DNA of 64,000 nt from Inquilinus limosus_F (GTDB lineage Bacteria > Pseudomonadota > Alphaproteobacteria > DSM-16000 > Inquilinaceae): NCBI RefSeq assembly GCF_051487185.1, contig NZ_JAHVDK010000022.1, forward strand, positions 62,001 through 126,000, written 5' to 3'. This document shows, one piece after another, positions 18,800-27,197 of this stretch (position 1 is the stretch's first letter; every line of letters starts with the position of its first letter). The translations under genes and the position numbers were made by a program. Below the pieces are notes generated by a model. That model saw only the letters and a program-made list of their open reading frames with translations, was not told the DNA's origin and searched no databases.

Positions 18800-20383
18800 T
18801 TACGTCGCGATCTCGCCGGCGATCTGCTGGATCTTGATGATGACGAACTCGGCGGGCTTCAGCGGCGCGAAGCCGACGACGATGTTGACGATGCCGAGAT
18901 TGATGTCGTTCTGGGTCGTCGTGTCCTTGTCGCATTTGACGAAGTAGGCCTCCGCCGGCGTCTTTCCCTGGAAGGCGCCCTGGCGGAACAGGTTGTGCAT
19001 GAAAGCGCCGAGATTGAGCCGGATCTGCGCCCATAGCGGCTCGTCATTGGGTTCGAAGACGACCCATTGGGTGCCGCGATAGAGGCTTTCCTCGATGAAC
19101 AGCGCCAAGCGCCGGACCGGGATGTATTTCCACTCCGACGCCAGCTGATCGGCCCCGTCGAGGGTGCGCGAGCCCCAGACGACCGTGCCGAAATTCGGGA
19201 AGCTGCGCAGGCAGTTGATCGCGAGCGGGTTGAGCTGGCCGTTCTCGCCGTCGGTCAGCTTCACGGTCAGGCCGGAGGCTCCGCTGATCGTCGCCTCCAG
19301 GCCGGCCGGCGCCTTCCACACGCCGCGCGCCGCATCGGTGCGGGCGAAGATGCCGGCGACCGCCCCGCAGGGGGCGAAGGGCGCGATCTGCCCCTTCTTC
19401 TCCGGGTCGGGCGCCCGGAGGAACGGAAAGAACAGGGCGGCGTAGGAGCTGCGCGTCATGAAGCCGGACTCGGCGCCCTTGATCGCCTTGGCGTGGCTGT
19501 CCCAGGCGATCAGCGGATCGACGATGAACAGCGCCCGCCGCTTCTTGCAATAGGCGGCCGCGGCGTCGCGCGTCTCCGGCTTGAGATCGGTGTCGGGCTG
19601 GAGCGGCGGGATGCAGAGCAGGTTGAAGAGATCCGCCTTCTCCAGCGCCCAGATCCCCTCCTTCTTCGCCTCGAGATCGGGTTTCGAGATGTCGTTGTCG
19701 GTGATGTCGCCACCATCCGCGCCGCTCTTGAATTCCGCCGAGAGCTTGGGATCGAGAATGGCCGGCTTCGTGGGGTCGGTGTCCTTGACCTCTCCGGCCA
19801 CCAATTTCAGCTTGTCCGGCACGGTCCCCTCGACACGCACCAGGTTCGAGCCCTGCTCGAGGACGGTCTTCACGTGTCGCGGTGAGGCCGCGTCCGTCGA
19901 GAGGTTGAGGAACTGTTCGGTTGTGCCGGTCTGGCCGTCGAGGACGGTGAGATTGAAGACCGTGTCGTCGGCGCCGGAGACCGGCTCGATGCGCGCCCGC
20001 AGGGAGTCGCCCCAGGTGCCGGCGCTGGCCGCGACCAGCGTCAGGGTGCCCGTCGCCGGCGAGTCCGCCGCGCCGGGAATCAATTTGCTGACCGAGGCTT
20101 CCGACGCCTTTCCGCCGCTGCCGGCAACGCGGACGATCAGCGCATCGCCGCCGCCGTTCTGGAAGAACTGGGCGACGGCATAGCCGAGGGTCGATTCCGA
20201 CCAGAGGCCGCCGAAGCTCCGCTCGAACTCGGCGAAGCTCTGCACCCGGACCGGGTCGTTGGGTGGCCCGCGGCGCGTTCGTCCGATGAAGGCGGTGATC
20301 GATGTGGCGACGCCTGTGATGGTGCGTACGCCGCTTGAAATCTCTTCGACATATACGCCGGGATAACTGACCACGGTCGGCAT
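18800..20383 (-). CDS. eCIS contractile sheath protein
   Basis: 527 residues. Begins PTVVSYPGVYVEEISSGVRT with GVATSITAFIGRTRRGP, the hallmark N-terminus of tail-sheath proteins, and ends with VNIVVGFAPLKPAEFVIIKI, the conserved C-terminal strand that interlocks with neighbours. The internal domain (about 190-260) is variable, as usual. The ATG is preceded by GAGGGAGGGG. It is the first gene of the eCIS operon, 125 bases downstream of the promoter candidate at 20515-20544. A single sheath gene is present, against three in Afp. Confidence 0.95.
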   Translation of the reverse strand: MPTVVSYPGVYVEEISSGVRTITGVATSITAFIGRTRRGPPNDPVRVQSFAEFERSFGGLWSESTLGYAVAQFFQNGGGDALIVRVAGSGGKASEASVSKLIPGAADSPATGTLTLVAASAGTWGDSLRARIEPVSGADDTVFNLTVLDGQTGTTEQFLNLSTDAASPRHVKTVLEQGSNLVRVEGTVPDKLKLVAGEVKDTDPTKPAILDPKLSAEFKSGADGGDITDNDISKPDLEAKKEGIWALEKADLFNLLCIPPLQPDTDLKPETRDAAAAYCKKRRALFIVDPLIAWDSHAKAIKGAESGFMTRSSYAALFFPFLRAPDPEKKGQIAPFAPCGAVAGIFARTDAARGVWKAPAGLEATISGASGLTVKLTDGENGQLNPLAINCLRSFPNFGTVVWGSRTLDGADQLASEWKYIPVRRLALFIEESLYRGTQWVVFEPNDEPLWAQIRLNLGAFMHNLFRQGAFQGKTPAEAYFVKCDKDTTTQNDINLGIVNIVVGFAPLKPAEFVIIKIQQIAGEIAT

Positions 20384-20514
20384 ATTGCCCCTCCCTCAAC
20401 GGGTTGTCCGTCGGTTGCAGCGGCCGCCTGTTACATCAAATTGAAGGACGCTATCGCCCCAGCTATTCCTATGGCCGATGATTGGGATTAAGATTACTTT
20501 GAATACTAGCGTTT

Positions 20515-20544
20515 ATATTAGCTCAGAATAGGAAGCTACGTCAA
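20515..20544 (-). promoter_or_regulatory. Candidate sigma70 promoter of the eCIS operon
   Basis: Reading the minus strand, TTGACG (20544-20539) is followed after 18 bases by TAATAT (20520-20515), close to the TTGACA/TATAAT consensus. It lies in the AT-rich core with the sheath start about 130 bases downstream. A second, weaker pair (TTGCCT, 16 bases, TATATT) overlaps just upstream. Assignment rests on consensus match and position only. Confidence 0.5.
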
Positions 20545-20809
20545 TTGGTAAATATATATGGCTAACGAAATAAGGCAATTGTCTAAAATTATATTCTAAT
20601 CTGCTCTGTCACTGCGCTTTGAAGTGAGACTATCGCGCCGGTCGAGCAACGGCTTGTATTCTCGTCCAGTCAGAGCAGTGTGCCGGTTCATATGGCTTCT
20701 CCGTTCTAGACAAAAGAACCCGAGGCGAACCGCGGCTGTATCGAGAAATCGTCCAAACCCTGTATTCACAGATCCTTGGTCGATGAGTGTCGCAGGCCGC
20801 CTCGGCCAG

Positions 20810-20833
20810 CGCATCCCCTAAATGGGGGATGCG
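20810..20833 (-). terminator. Terminator-like hairpin after the lacI-type gene
   Basis: CGCATCCCC (20810-20818) and GGGGATGCG (20825-20833) form a perfect 9-bp stem with a 6-base loop, 18 bases beyond the regulator's stop. There is no run of T on the downstream side, so if it stops transcription it is not a classical intrinsic terminator. Confidence 0.4.
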
Positions 20834-20850
20834 GGGCTTTCCAGGCGCTC

Positions 20851-21864
20851 TCAGTCGGCCGACACCGCGGGGGCTGCGATCTCCGGCGTTTTCGTCGGAC
20901 CGCAGGAGGCGCGCTCGATGATTCGGCTCGTGATGTGCACGCGCAGGGAGATGTCGGGCGGAATGCGTCCGTTGATCCGGTCGTCGAGCAGGCGCACGCA
21001 GGCGGCCCCCATCTGCTGGCCGAAGACCTTGACGGTGGTCAGCTGCGGCGAGATCTGGGTCGCGGCGGAGTAGTCGCCGAAGCCCACGATCGATGCGTCT
21101 TCCGGAATGCGGTAGCCGAGCCGCAGAAGTTCGGACATCACCGTCAGCGCCAGCCCGTCATGGGCGCAGAAGAAGGCGGTGGGGCGAAAGCCCTCCGCAT
21201 GCGCGGCGCGCAGATGCTCGGTGAAGCGCGTCTCCGCATCGAACTTCATCTCGCGGAACTCCACGTCGTCGTGTTTCTCCAGGACCTCCCGCAAGCCATA
21301 GAAACGCTCGACACGGCCGCGGTAGCCGGGTGTCCCGTGGACATAGGCGATGCGGCGGTGTCCGAGGGCCAGGAGATAGTTGGCGACGGCGGAGCCCGCC
21401 TCGTGATCGGTGCCGCCGACATGGTCCGCCTGCTCGAGCGGCTCGAGCCAGCCCTGGCGCACGATCGGCCTGCCGAGCGCATAGGCGCGGGCAAGGCTGT
21501 CGCGGCCATGCGGCCCGACGAGAACCGCGCCGGCGCAGGAGCGCACGAAGGCCTCGATTTCATCGGCCTGGTGGGTCCAGCGCATGTTGAGGCGGTAGCC
21601 CAGCCTTTGCGCCTCGGACTGGGCGCCATTCTGGATCAGCAGGTGAAGCTCGCTGTTGATCAGATCGGTGTCGTGGAAGATCACGCCCAGGGTGAGCGGC
21701 TCCGGCTCAGGGCTCGGGCGCGTGTAGCCGAGCTCGGCAGCCACCTCCTGCACGCGACGGCGCGTCTCCTCGGACACTCCGCTCTTGCCGGACAGGGAGC
21801 GCGACACGGCGAATTTCGACAGGCCCGTGCGCTGGGCGATGATCGCCAATGTGACCTTGGCCAT
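20851..21864 (-). CDS. LacI-family transcriptional regulator
   Basis: 337 residues. The N-terminal helix-turn-helix is typical (VTLAIIAQRTGLSKFAVSRS then KSGVSEETRRRV), with a hinge helix YTRPSP. A periplasmic-binding-protein-like effector domain follows (LGVIFHDTDLI, GLREVLEKHDDVEF, AFFCAHDGLALTVMSELLRLG, IVGFGD, LTTVKVFGQQMG). AAGGA precedes the ATG. It is divergent from the family-5 ABC/glycosidase operon, with palindromes in between, so it probably represses that operon until a sugar ligand binds. The C-terminal 20 residues are an unstructured extension. Confidence 0.9.
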   Translation of the reverse strand: MAKVTLAIIAQRTGLSKFAVSRSLSGKSGVSEETRRRVQEVAAELGYTRPSPEPEPLTLGVIFHDTDLINSELHLLIQNGAQSEAQRLGYRLNMRWTHQADEIEAFVRSCAGAVLVGPHGRDSLARAYALGRPIVRQGWLEPLEQADHVGGTDHEAGSAVANYLLALGHRRIAYVHGTPGYRGRVERFYGLREVLEKHDDVEFREMKFDAETRFTEHLRAAHAEGFRPTAFFCAHDGLALTVMSELLRLGYRIPEDASIVGFGDYSAATQISPQLTTVKVFGQQMGAACVRLLDDRINGRIPPDISLRVHITSRIIERASCGPTKTPEIAAPAVSAD

Positions 21865-21899
21865 TGCTGATCCTTGTTCTCAGCCGGTCCCTTCTAGCA

Positions 21900-21933
21900 C
21901 CGGCGCATAACGCTACAAAAAGTTTTGCGCCGG
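21900..21933. promoter_or_regulatory. Inverted repeat next to the lacI-type start, candidate operator
   Basis: CCGGCGCA (21900-21907) and TGCGCCGG (21926-21933) are perfect 8-bp arms around an AT-richer core that contains CATAACGCT (21906-21914). The same 9-mer recurs at 22016-22024 before the divergent operon. It may be the site for autoregulation. Confidence 0.35.
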
Positions 21934-21997
21934 CCTCTGTGATTCCTTCGCAGGCAGGAAAGGCCATCCGTATCCGAGCATGAATGCCGGGCGCACG

Positions 21998-22024
21998 GTT
22001 CCAAAATTTCTGGAACATAACGCT
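21998..22024. promoter_or_regulatory. Palindrome GTTCCA-N7-TGGAAC with adjacent CATAACGCT repeat, candidate operator
   Basis: A perfect 6-bp inverted repeat (21998-22003 and 22011-22016) overlaps by one base the second copy of CATAACGCT (22016-22024), about 85 bases before the binding-protein start. Position between divergent regulator and operon suits a LacI-type operator; which of the two elements is bound cannot be told. Confidence 0.4.
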
Positions 22025-22104
22025 TTACCTAACAAAACGGCACATGCAAGCCTTCAACCTGTCACGGCCAATCATAACCGGCCGGACGGGGAGGAGACAT
22101 CGAG

Positions 22105-24033
22105 ATGGTGAGGTTGAGCCGCAGGGCTTTCATCGCCGCCAGTTCTGCTGTCGCCGGATCGCTCGCACTGCCCAGATTCGTCCGTGCCGCGGATCTCAAG
22201 GAATCCGCCTTTCTGAAGGGGCAGGTCGATGCCGGCACGCTGCCTCCCGTCGCGCAGCGACTGCCGGCAAACCCGCTGGTCATCACCCCTTTCGAGCGCC
22301 CGGGTCAGCAGGGTGGCGACTGGAAGCACGCGCTGGTGGGCGGCGGGTCGCTCTCCATGGTGGTGCGGTATCAGGGGTACGAGCCGCTCGTCCGCTTCAA
22401 CCCGGACTGGTCGGGGCTGATCGAGAACGTGGCCGAGTCCTGGGACGTCAATGCCGACGCCACCGAATACACCTTCCGCCTGCGCAAGGGCCACAAATGG
22501 TCGGACGGACACCCCTTCACGACCGAGGATGTGCAGTTCTGGTACGACGCCTTCTTCACCGACAAGGACACCAATACCGGCGGCAACACCTGGTGGTACG
22601 CCAATGGCAAGCCCGCCCGGATCGAAGTGATCGATGAGACGACGTTCAAGGTCGTCTTCCCGTCGCCGAATGGATTCTTCGTGCAGAACCTCGCCTGGGC
22701 GCAGCAGGACCAGCTGACGCGCGCACCGAAGCACTATCTCCAGCAATTCCACATCCGATACAACCCGGACGCCGACAAGCTGGCCAAAGAGCGGGGGCTG
22801 GAGAGCTGGATCGCGCTGTTCCAGCGCGAGATCGGTTTCGTCGACGACAACACCTTCTTCCAGAACCCCAGCCGGCCGACGCTCAACGCCTGGATGTTCA
22901 CGGTGGCGCCCGGGCAGAACACCGAACAGGCGCTGGCGGTCCGCAACCCCTATTACTTCAAGGTCGATCCGGAGGGCACGCAGCTCCCCTATTTCGACCG
23001 CATCGTCTACCAGATGGTGGCCGATCCCGAAGTCCTGCTGCTGAAGGTGCTGCAGGGCGAGATCGACATGATGGACCAGTACATCGCCACCCCGGCGAAC
23101 AAGCCGGTCCTGTTCGATGGCCAGGAGAAGGGCGGCTACGGCTTCTACACGCTGAAGGAGACCGCCGCCAATGTGATGGTCTTCCAGCTCAACCTCAACC
23201 ACACCGACCCGGTCAAGAACAAGCTGTTCAACACCAAGGAGTTCCGCCAGGCGCTCTCGATCGCCGTCGACCGGCAGGCGCTGATCGATGCGGTGTTCGT
23301 GGGGCAGGGCGAGCCGGCGCAGGCCTCGATCCGGCCTGAGGATCCGCTCTATGTCGAGCGGCTGGCGAAGGATTTCACGCAATATGATCCGGACACCGCC
23401 AATGCGATGCTGGACAAGATCATCCCCGACAAGGACGGGGACGGCTACCGGCTCGACGAGAACGGCCGGCGGGTGACGATCATCTTCGAGCTCGACCAGA
23501 CCCGCACCACCTTCCTCGACATGTTCCAGCTGGCGGTTCCGATGTTCCGGGCCGTGGGCATCGATGCGCAGGTGCGCAGCATGGACCGCTCCCTCTGGGA
23601 GACGCGGGTCCGCCGCGGGCGCGACTTCGACGCGACGGCGCATCAGTTCGGGGCGAACAGCGGCGTCGCCGCCATGCTCGATGCGCGGTACTTCGTGCCC
23701 TTCCCGACCAACTCGCTCTATGCCCCCGGCTGGTCGCTCTACTATCTCGATCCGAAGAATCCGGACGCGATCGAGCCGCCGCCGCAGGTGAAGGCGCAGC
23801 AGGACCTCTACCGGAAGCTGCTCGCCACCGCCGATCCCGAGCAGCAGAAGACGCTGATGCGGCAGATCCTGGAGAATGCGGCGGATCTGTTCATGACCTT
23901 CGGCGTCAGCCTGCCGCCGGACGGCTACGGCATCGTCAAGACCACCATGGTCAACGTGCCGAAGACGATGCCGAACTCCTTCGGCTGGCCGACCCCCGGC
24001 CCGGCCCGGCCGGAGCAGTTCTTCAAGGCCTGA
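22105..24033 (+). CDS. ABC transporter substrate-binding protein, family 5 (Opp/Dpp type), Tat-exported
   Basis: 642 residues. A twin-arginine signal is present (RLSRRAFIAASSAVAGSLAL, cleavage likely near FVRAAD). The body is an SBP_bac_5 protein: a receptor segment YEPLVRFNPDWSGLIENVAE, then WDVNADATEYTFRLRKGHKW, the family fingerprint, and EFRQALSIAVDRQALIDAVF in the second lobe. GGGGAGGAG lies 8 bases before ATG. It is the first gene of the operon with a glycosidase directly behind it, so although the fold is usually called peptide-binding, the ligand here is more likely an oligosaccharide or glycoside, as known for several family-5 proteins. The ligand is not readable from sequence. Confidence 0.92.
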   Translation: MVRLSRRAFIAASSAVAGSLALPRFVRAADLKESAFLKGQVDAGTLPPVAQRLPANPLVITPFERPGQQGGDWKHALVGGGSLSMVVRYQGYEPLVRFNPDWSGLIENVAESWDVNADATEYTFRLRKGHKWSDGHPFTTEDVQFWYDAFFTDKDTNTGGNTWWYANGKPARIEVIDETTFKVVFPSPNGFFVQNLAWAQQDQLTRAPKHYLQQFHIRYNPDADKLAKERGLESWIALFQREIGFVDDNTFFQNPSRPTLNAWMFTVAPGQNTEQALAVRNPYYFKVDPEGTQLPYFDRIVYQMVADPEVLLLKVLQGEIDMMDQYIATPANKPVLFDGQEKGGYGFYTLKETAANVMVFQLNLNHTDPVKNKLFNTKEFRQALSIAVDRQALIDAVFVGQGEPAQASIRPEDPLYVERLAKDFTQYDPDTANAMLDKIIPDKDGDGYRLDENGRRVTIIFELDQTRTTFLDMFQLAVPMFRAVGIDAQVRSMDRSLWETRVRRGRDFDATAHQFGANSGVAAMLDARYFVPFPTNSLYAPGWSLYYLDPKNPDAIEPPPQVKAQQDLYRKLLATADPEQQKTLMRQILENAADLFMTFGVSLPPDGYGIVKTTMVNVPKTMPNSFGWPTPGPARPEQFFKA

Positions 24034-24073
24034 TCGGCCCCGGCTCCCCTCGATCGACAACAGAGAGCGAGAC

Positions 24074-26182
24074 ATGCTGCAGACCGTTGCGCCATCGGCC
24101 GGAGGCCTGAGGACAGCCGACTGGTACAGGTCGGCGACGCGCTGGACGCAGCTCACCCTCGCCGAGGACGATCCCGTCCGCTTCGACCCGGAGTTCTGGA
24201 TCGACCTGTTCCGGCGCAGCAAGTCGAATGCGACCTGTCTCAGCGCCGGGGGCTACATCGCCTATTACCCGTCGAAGGTGCCGTTCCATTATGTGAGCCG
24301 ATATCTGGGCGACACCGACCCCTTCGGCGTGTTGGTCGAGGGCGCCCGGCGCCTAGGCATGCATGTCATGGCGCGCGTCGATCCGCACGCCATCCACCAG
24401 GACGCGGCCGACGCCCATCCGGAATGGATCGCGGTCGACAGGGAGGGCCGGAAGCGTCGCCACTGGGCCTATCCGAGCGTCTGGGTGACCTGCGCCTACA
24501 GCGACTACAACTTCAAGTTCATGCCCGAAGTGCTGCGGGAGATCACGCGCGACTACGACATCGACGCGATCTTCGCCAATCGCTGGCAGGGGCATGGCAT
24601 CTGCTACTGCGACACCTGCCGGCGGAATTTCCGCGACGCGTCCGGCCACGACCTGCCGCTCGACGCCGATCCCGAGGATCCGGCCTGGATGGCCTGGGCG
24701 GCCTGGCGGCGCGCGGTGCTGAGCCGCCTCGTCGTCGAATGGGACGAGGCGATGAAGGCGATCAAGCCGAACACCAGCTTCATTCCCAATATGGGCGGCG
24801 CGTCGCTGATGGAGTTCGATCTGACGTTGATCGAACGGCACTGCCCGTTCCTCGTCGTCGACGATCAGGGCCGGCGCGGCACCGAGCCGATCTGGATGTC
24901 GGGCCGCAACGGCAAGCGCATGCGGGCGACCTTCCGCGAGCGGCCGGCGGTCCTCATCACCTCCATCGGGCCCGAGGAGAAGTACCGCTGGAAGGATGCG
25001 GTGACGACCGGCCCGGAGATCCGGTCATGGATGCTCGACGGCGTGGTGCAGGGCATGCTGCCCTGGTTCACGAAATTCAACGGCGTGGTGCCCGACAAGC
25101 GCTGGGTCGAGCCGGTCGTCGAGAGCTTCGGCCTGCACGCCGTGCTGGAGCCGGTGTTTGCGGCGACCAGGCCGGCGGCGGAAATCGCCATCCTCGATCC
25201 GGCCACCACCCTGCGCCACCATGGGCCGGAGACGCGCAAGGAGGCGGAGGCCGACGATCTCGGCTTCTACCAGGCGCTGGTCGAGGAGAAGCTGCCCTTC
25301 GAGATGCTGTCGGACCAGGCGATGACGCCCGAGCGGCTCGACCGGTTCAAGGTCGTGATCCTCGCCAACGCGACCTGCCTCTCCGACGCGCAATGCGCCG
25401 CGCTGGAGGCCTATGTGGCCCGCGGCGGCAGCGTGGTCGCGGCCTATGAGACCTCGACACGCGACGAGAACAACCGCCCGCGCGGGACCCTGGCGCTGGG
25501 CGGCCTTCTCGGCGTCAGGATGACGAAGCCATCCAGGGGGCCGGTCCAGAACAGCTATGTGGCGCTCAACGGCAGCCATCCGATTTCGGAGGGCTACGAG
25601 GGGGCGGAGCGCATCATCGGCGGCACGCATCTGATCGCCGTCGAGGCGGCGGCCGACGCCGAGATACCGTTCCTGTATGTGCCGGATTTCCCGGACCTGC
25701 CGATGGAGGAGGTCTATCCGCGCGAGGCGCCGAACGGCGCCGCGGTCGTGGCGCGCCGGCACCCGGATGGGGGGCGCACCGTCTACATCCCCTGGAACAT
25801 CGGCCGGATCTTCTGGGAGGTGCTGACCGCCGACCATCAGCGGCTGATCGCGAACGCCGTGCGCTGGGCGCTCGGCAAGCGGCCGGATGTCGAGGTCAAG
25901 GGGCAGGCGGTGCTGGATATCGCCGTGCGCGAGGCCGAGGGCGAGCTCGCGGTCGCGCTGCAGAACCTCACCAATCCGATGATGATGAAAGGCCCGACGC
26001 GGGAGATCCATCCCGTGGGGCGGCAGGAGGTCTCGGTGGCGATCCCCGAGGACCGCTCCTTCTCCGCTGCGAGATTGCTCGTGGCCGGTGCGAAAGCCGA
26101 CGCCCGGTTGGAAGGCGCACGCGTGATCGTGACCGTGCCGGGGATCGACCTGGTCGAGGTGGTGCACATCACCTGGGCGTGA
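24074..26182 (+). CDS. GHL6-type glycoside hydrolase with GH42-like trimerisation domain
   Basis: 702 residues. The N-terminal ~330 residues are a TIM-barrel of the 'hypothetical glycosyl hydrolase 6' type: GGYIAYYPSKVPFH, LVEGARRLGMHVMARVDPHA, AHPEWIAVDREG, YDIDAIFANRW and the CYCDTC cluster (Cys 177, 179, 182). The middle shows a beta-galactosidase trimerisation-like domain (AEIAILDP, LGFYQALVEEKLPFEMLSDQ, YVARGGSVVAAYETS) and the C-terminus is beta-rich. No signal peptide, so it acts on imported substrate. It is set between binding protein and permease genes. Paralogous to the enzyme at 33429-35501. The precise glycosidic bond cleaved is unknown. Confidence 0.8.
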   Translation: MLQTVAPSAGGLRTADWYRSATRWTQLTLAEDDPVRFDPEFWIDLFRRSKSNATCLSAGGYIAYYPSKVPFHYVSRYLGDTDPFGVLVEGARRLGMHVMARVDPHAIHQDAADAHPEWIAVDREGRKRRHWAYPSVWVTCAYSDYNFKFMPEVLREITRDYDIDAIFANRWQGHGICYCDTCRRNFRDASGHDLPLDADPEDPAWMAWAAWRRAVLSRLVVEWDEAMKAIKPNTSFIPNMGGASLMEFDLTLIERHCPFLVVDDQGRRGTEPIWMSGRNGKRMRATFRERPAVLITSIGPEEKYRWKDAVTTGPEIRSWMLDGVVQGMLPWFTKFNGVVPDKRWVEPVVESFGLHAVLEPVFAATRPAAEIAILDPATTLRHHGPETRKEAEADDLGFYQALVEEKLPFEMLSDQAMTPERLDRFKVVILANATCLSDAQCAALEAYVARGGSVVAAYETSTRDENNRPRGTLALGGLLGVRMTKPSRGPVQNSYVALNGSHPISEGYEGAERIIGGTHLIAVEAAADAEIPFLYVPDFPDLPMEEVYPREAPNGAAVVARRHPDGGRTVYIPWNIGRIFWEVLTADHQRLIANAVRWALGKRPDVEVKGQAVLDIAVREAEGELAVALQNLTNPMMMKGPTREIHPVGRQEVSVAIPEDRSFSAARLLVAGAKADARLEGARVIVTVPGIDLVEVVHITWA

Positions 26183-26210
26183 ACAAGGAGAGGGAGGGGC
26201 GCGGGCGGAC

Positions 26211-27197
26211 ATGCTGCGTTATGTCATCAAACGCCTGATCTACATGGTCCCGACCCTGTTCGGCATGTCGATCATCGCGTTCCTCATCATCCAGCTTCCG
26301 CCGGGCGACTATCTCACCTCGATGATCGCCATGATGACGGACTCCGGCCAGAACGTGGATCCGGCGCAGTTGGCGCGGCTCAGGGAGATCTACGGCTTCG
26401 ACGATCCGGTCTGGGTGCAGTACGGGAAGTGGATGAGCGGCATCCTGTTCCGCGGCGATTTCGGCTATTCCTTCGAATGGAACCGGCCGGTCGCCGATCT
26501 GATCTGGGAGCGGATGGGCTCGACGCTGGCGATCTCCATCGCCTCGCTGCTCTTCGTCTGGGCCGTCTCGCTGCCGATCGGCATCTATTCGGCCGTGCGC
26601 CGCCATTCGATCGGCGACTACAGCTTCACTTTGCTCGGATTCCTCGGACTTGCAGTGCCGAACTTCATCCTGGCGCTGACGCTGATGTATCTCTCCTACA
26701 AATACTTCGGCCAGAGCGTCGGCGGGCTGTACTCGCCGGAATATGCCGATGCGCCGTGGTCCTGGGCGAAATTCCTCGACCTCATGTCGCATCTCTGGAT
26801 TCCGGTCATCGTCATCGGCACGAACGGCACCGCGGCGTTGATCCGCATCCTGCGCGCCAATCTCAGCGACGAGCTCAACAAGCCTTACGTCGTCACGGCC
26901 AAGGCGAAGGGCCTGCCCGAATACAAGGTGGTGGTGAAATATCCGGTGCGTATCGCGCTGAACCCCTTCGTCTCCGCGATCGGCTGGGTGCTGCCGGAGC
27001 TGATTTCCGGGGTGACCATCACCGCGATCGTGCTCAACCTGCCCACGGCCGGGCCACTCCTTCTCAGGGCCCTGATCTCGCAGGACATGTATCTGGCCGG
27101 CAGCTTCATCCTCCTGATGGGCGTGCTGACGCTGATCGGGATGCTGGTCTCCGACATCCTCCTCGCGCTGCTCGATCCCAGAATCCGGTTCACCTGA
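26211..27197 (+). CDS. ABC transporter permease, DppB/OppB type
   Basis: 328 residues. Starts MLRYVIKRLIYMVPTLFGMS with GDYLTSMIAMM, the standard OppB/DppB opening, and has about six transmembrane helices. The EAA-like loop is VVTAKAKGLPEYKVVVKYPV, the contact to the ATPase. Ends in LDPRIRF, also standard. The stop overlaps the start of the second permease by one base (TGATG). Forms a heterodimeric channel with that permease. Confidence 0.93.
   Translation: MLRYVIKRLIYMVPTLFGMSIIAFLIIQLPPGDYLTSMIAMMTDSGQNVDPAQLARLREIYGFDDPVWVQYGKWMSGILFRGDFGYSFEWNRPVADLIWERMGSTLAISIASLLFVWAVSLPIGIYSAVRRHSIGDYSFTLLGFLGLAVPNFILALTLMYLSYKYFGQSVGGLYSPEYADAPWSWAKFLDLMSHLWIPVIVIGTNGTAALIRILRANLSDELNKPYVVTAKAKGLPEYKVVVKYPVRIALNPFVSAIGWVLPELISGVTITAIVLNLPTAGPLLLRALISQDMYLAGSFILLMGVLTLIGMLVSDILLALLDPRIRFT

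Larger units (their letters stand above)
20384..20850. other. Intergenic region upstream of the eCIS operon, AT-rich core
   Basis: 467 bases between the sheath gene and the lacI-type gene, both on the minus strand. About 20440-20615 is markedly AT-rich in otherwise GC-rich DNA, with CAATTG boxes at 20542-20547 and 20576-20581. A 72-codon minus-strand ORF (20596-20814) has no recognisable domain and no good ribosome site, so I do not call it. The region most likely holds the eCIS promoter and regulator or silencer sites; no convincing repeat or RNA gene was found apart from the hairpin at 20810-20833. Confidence 0.6.

Noticed and set aside
20596..20814. 72-codon minus-strand ORF before the eCIS operon
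   Set aside because: No recognised domain, no convincing ribosome site, and it lies in a region better explained as regulatory.
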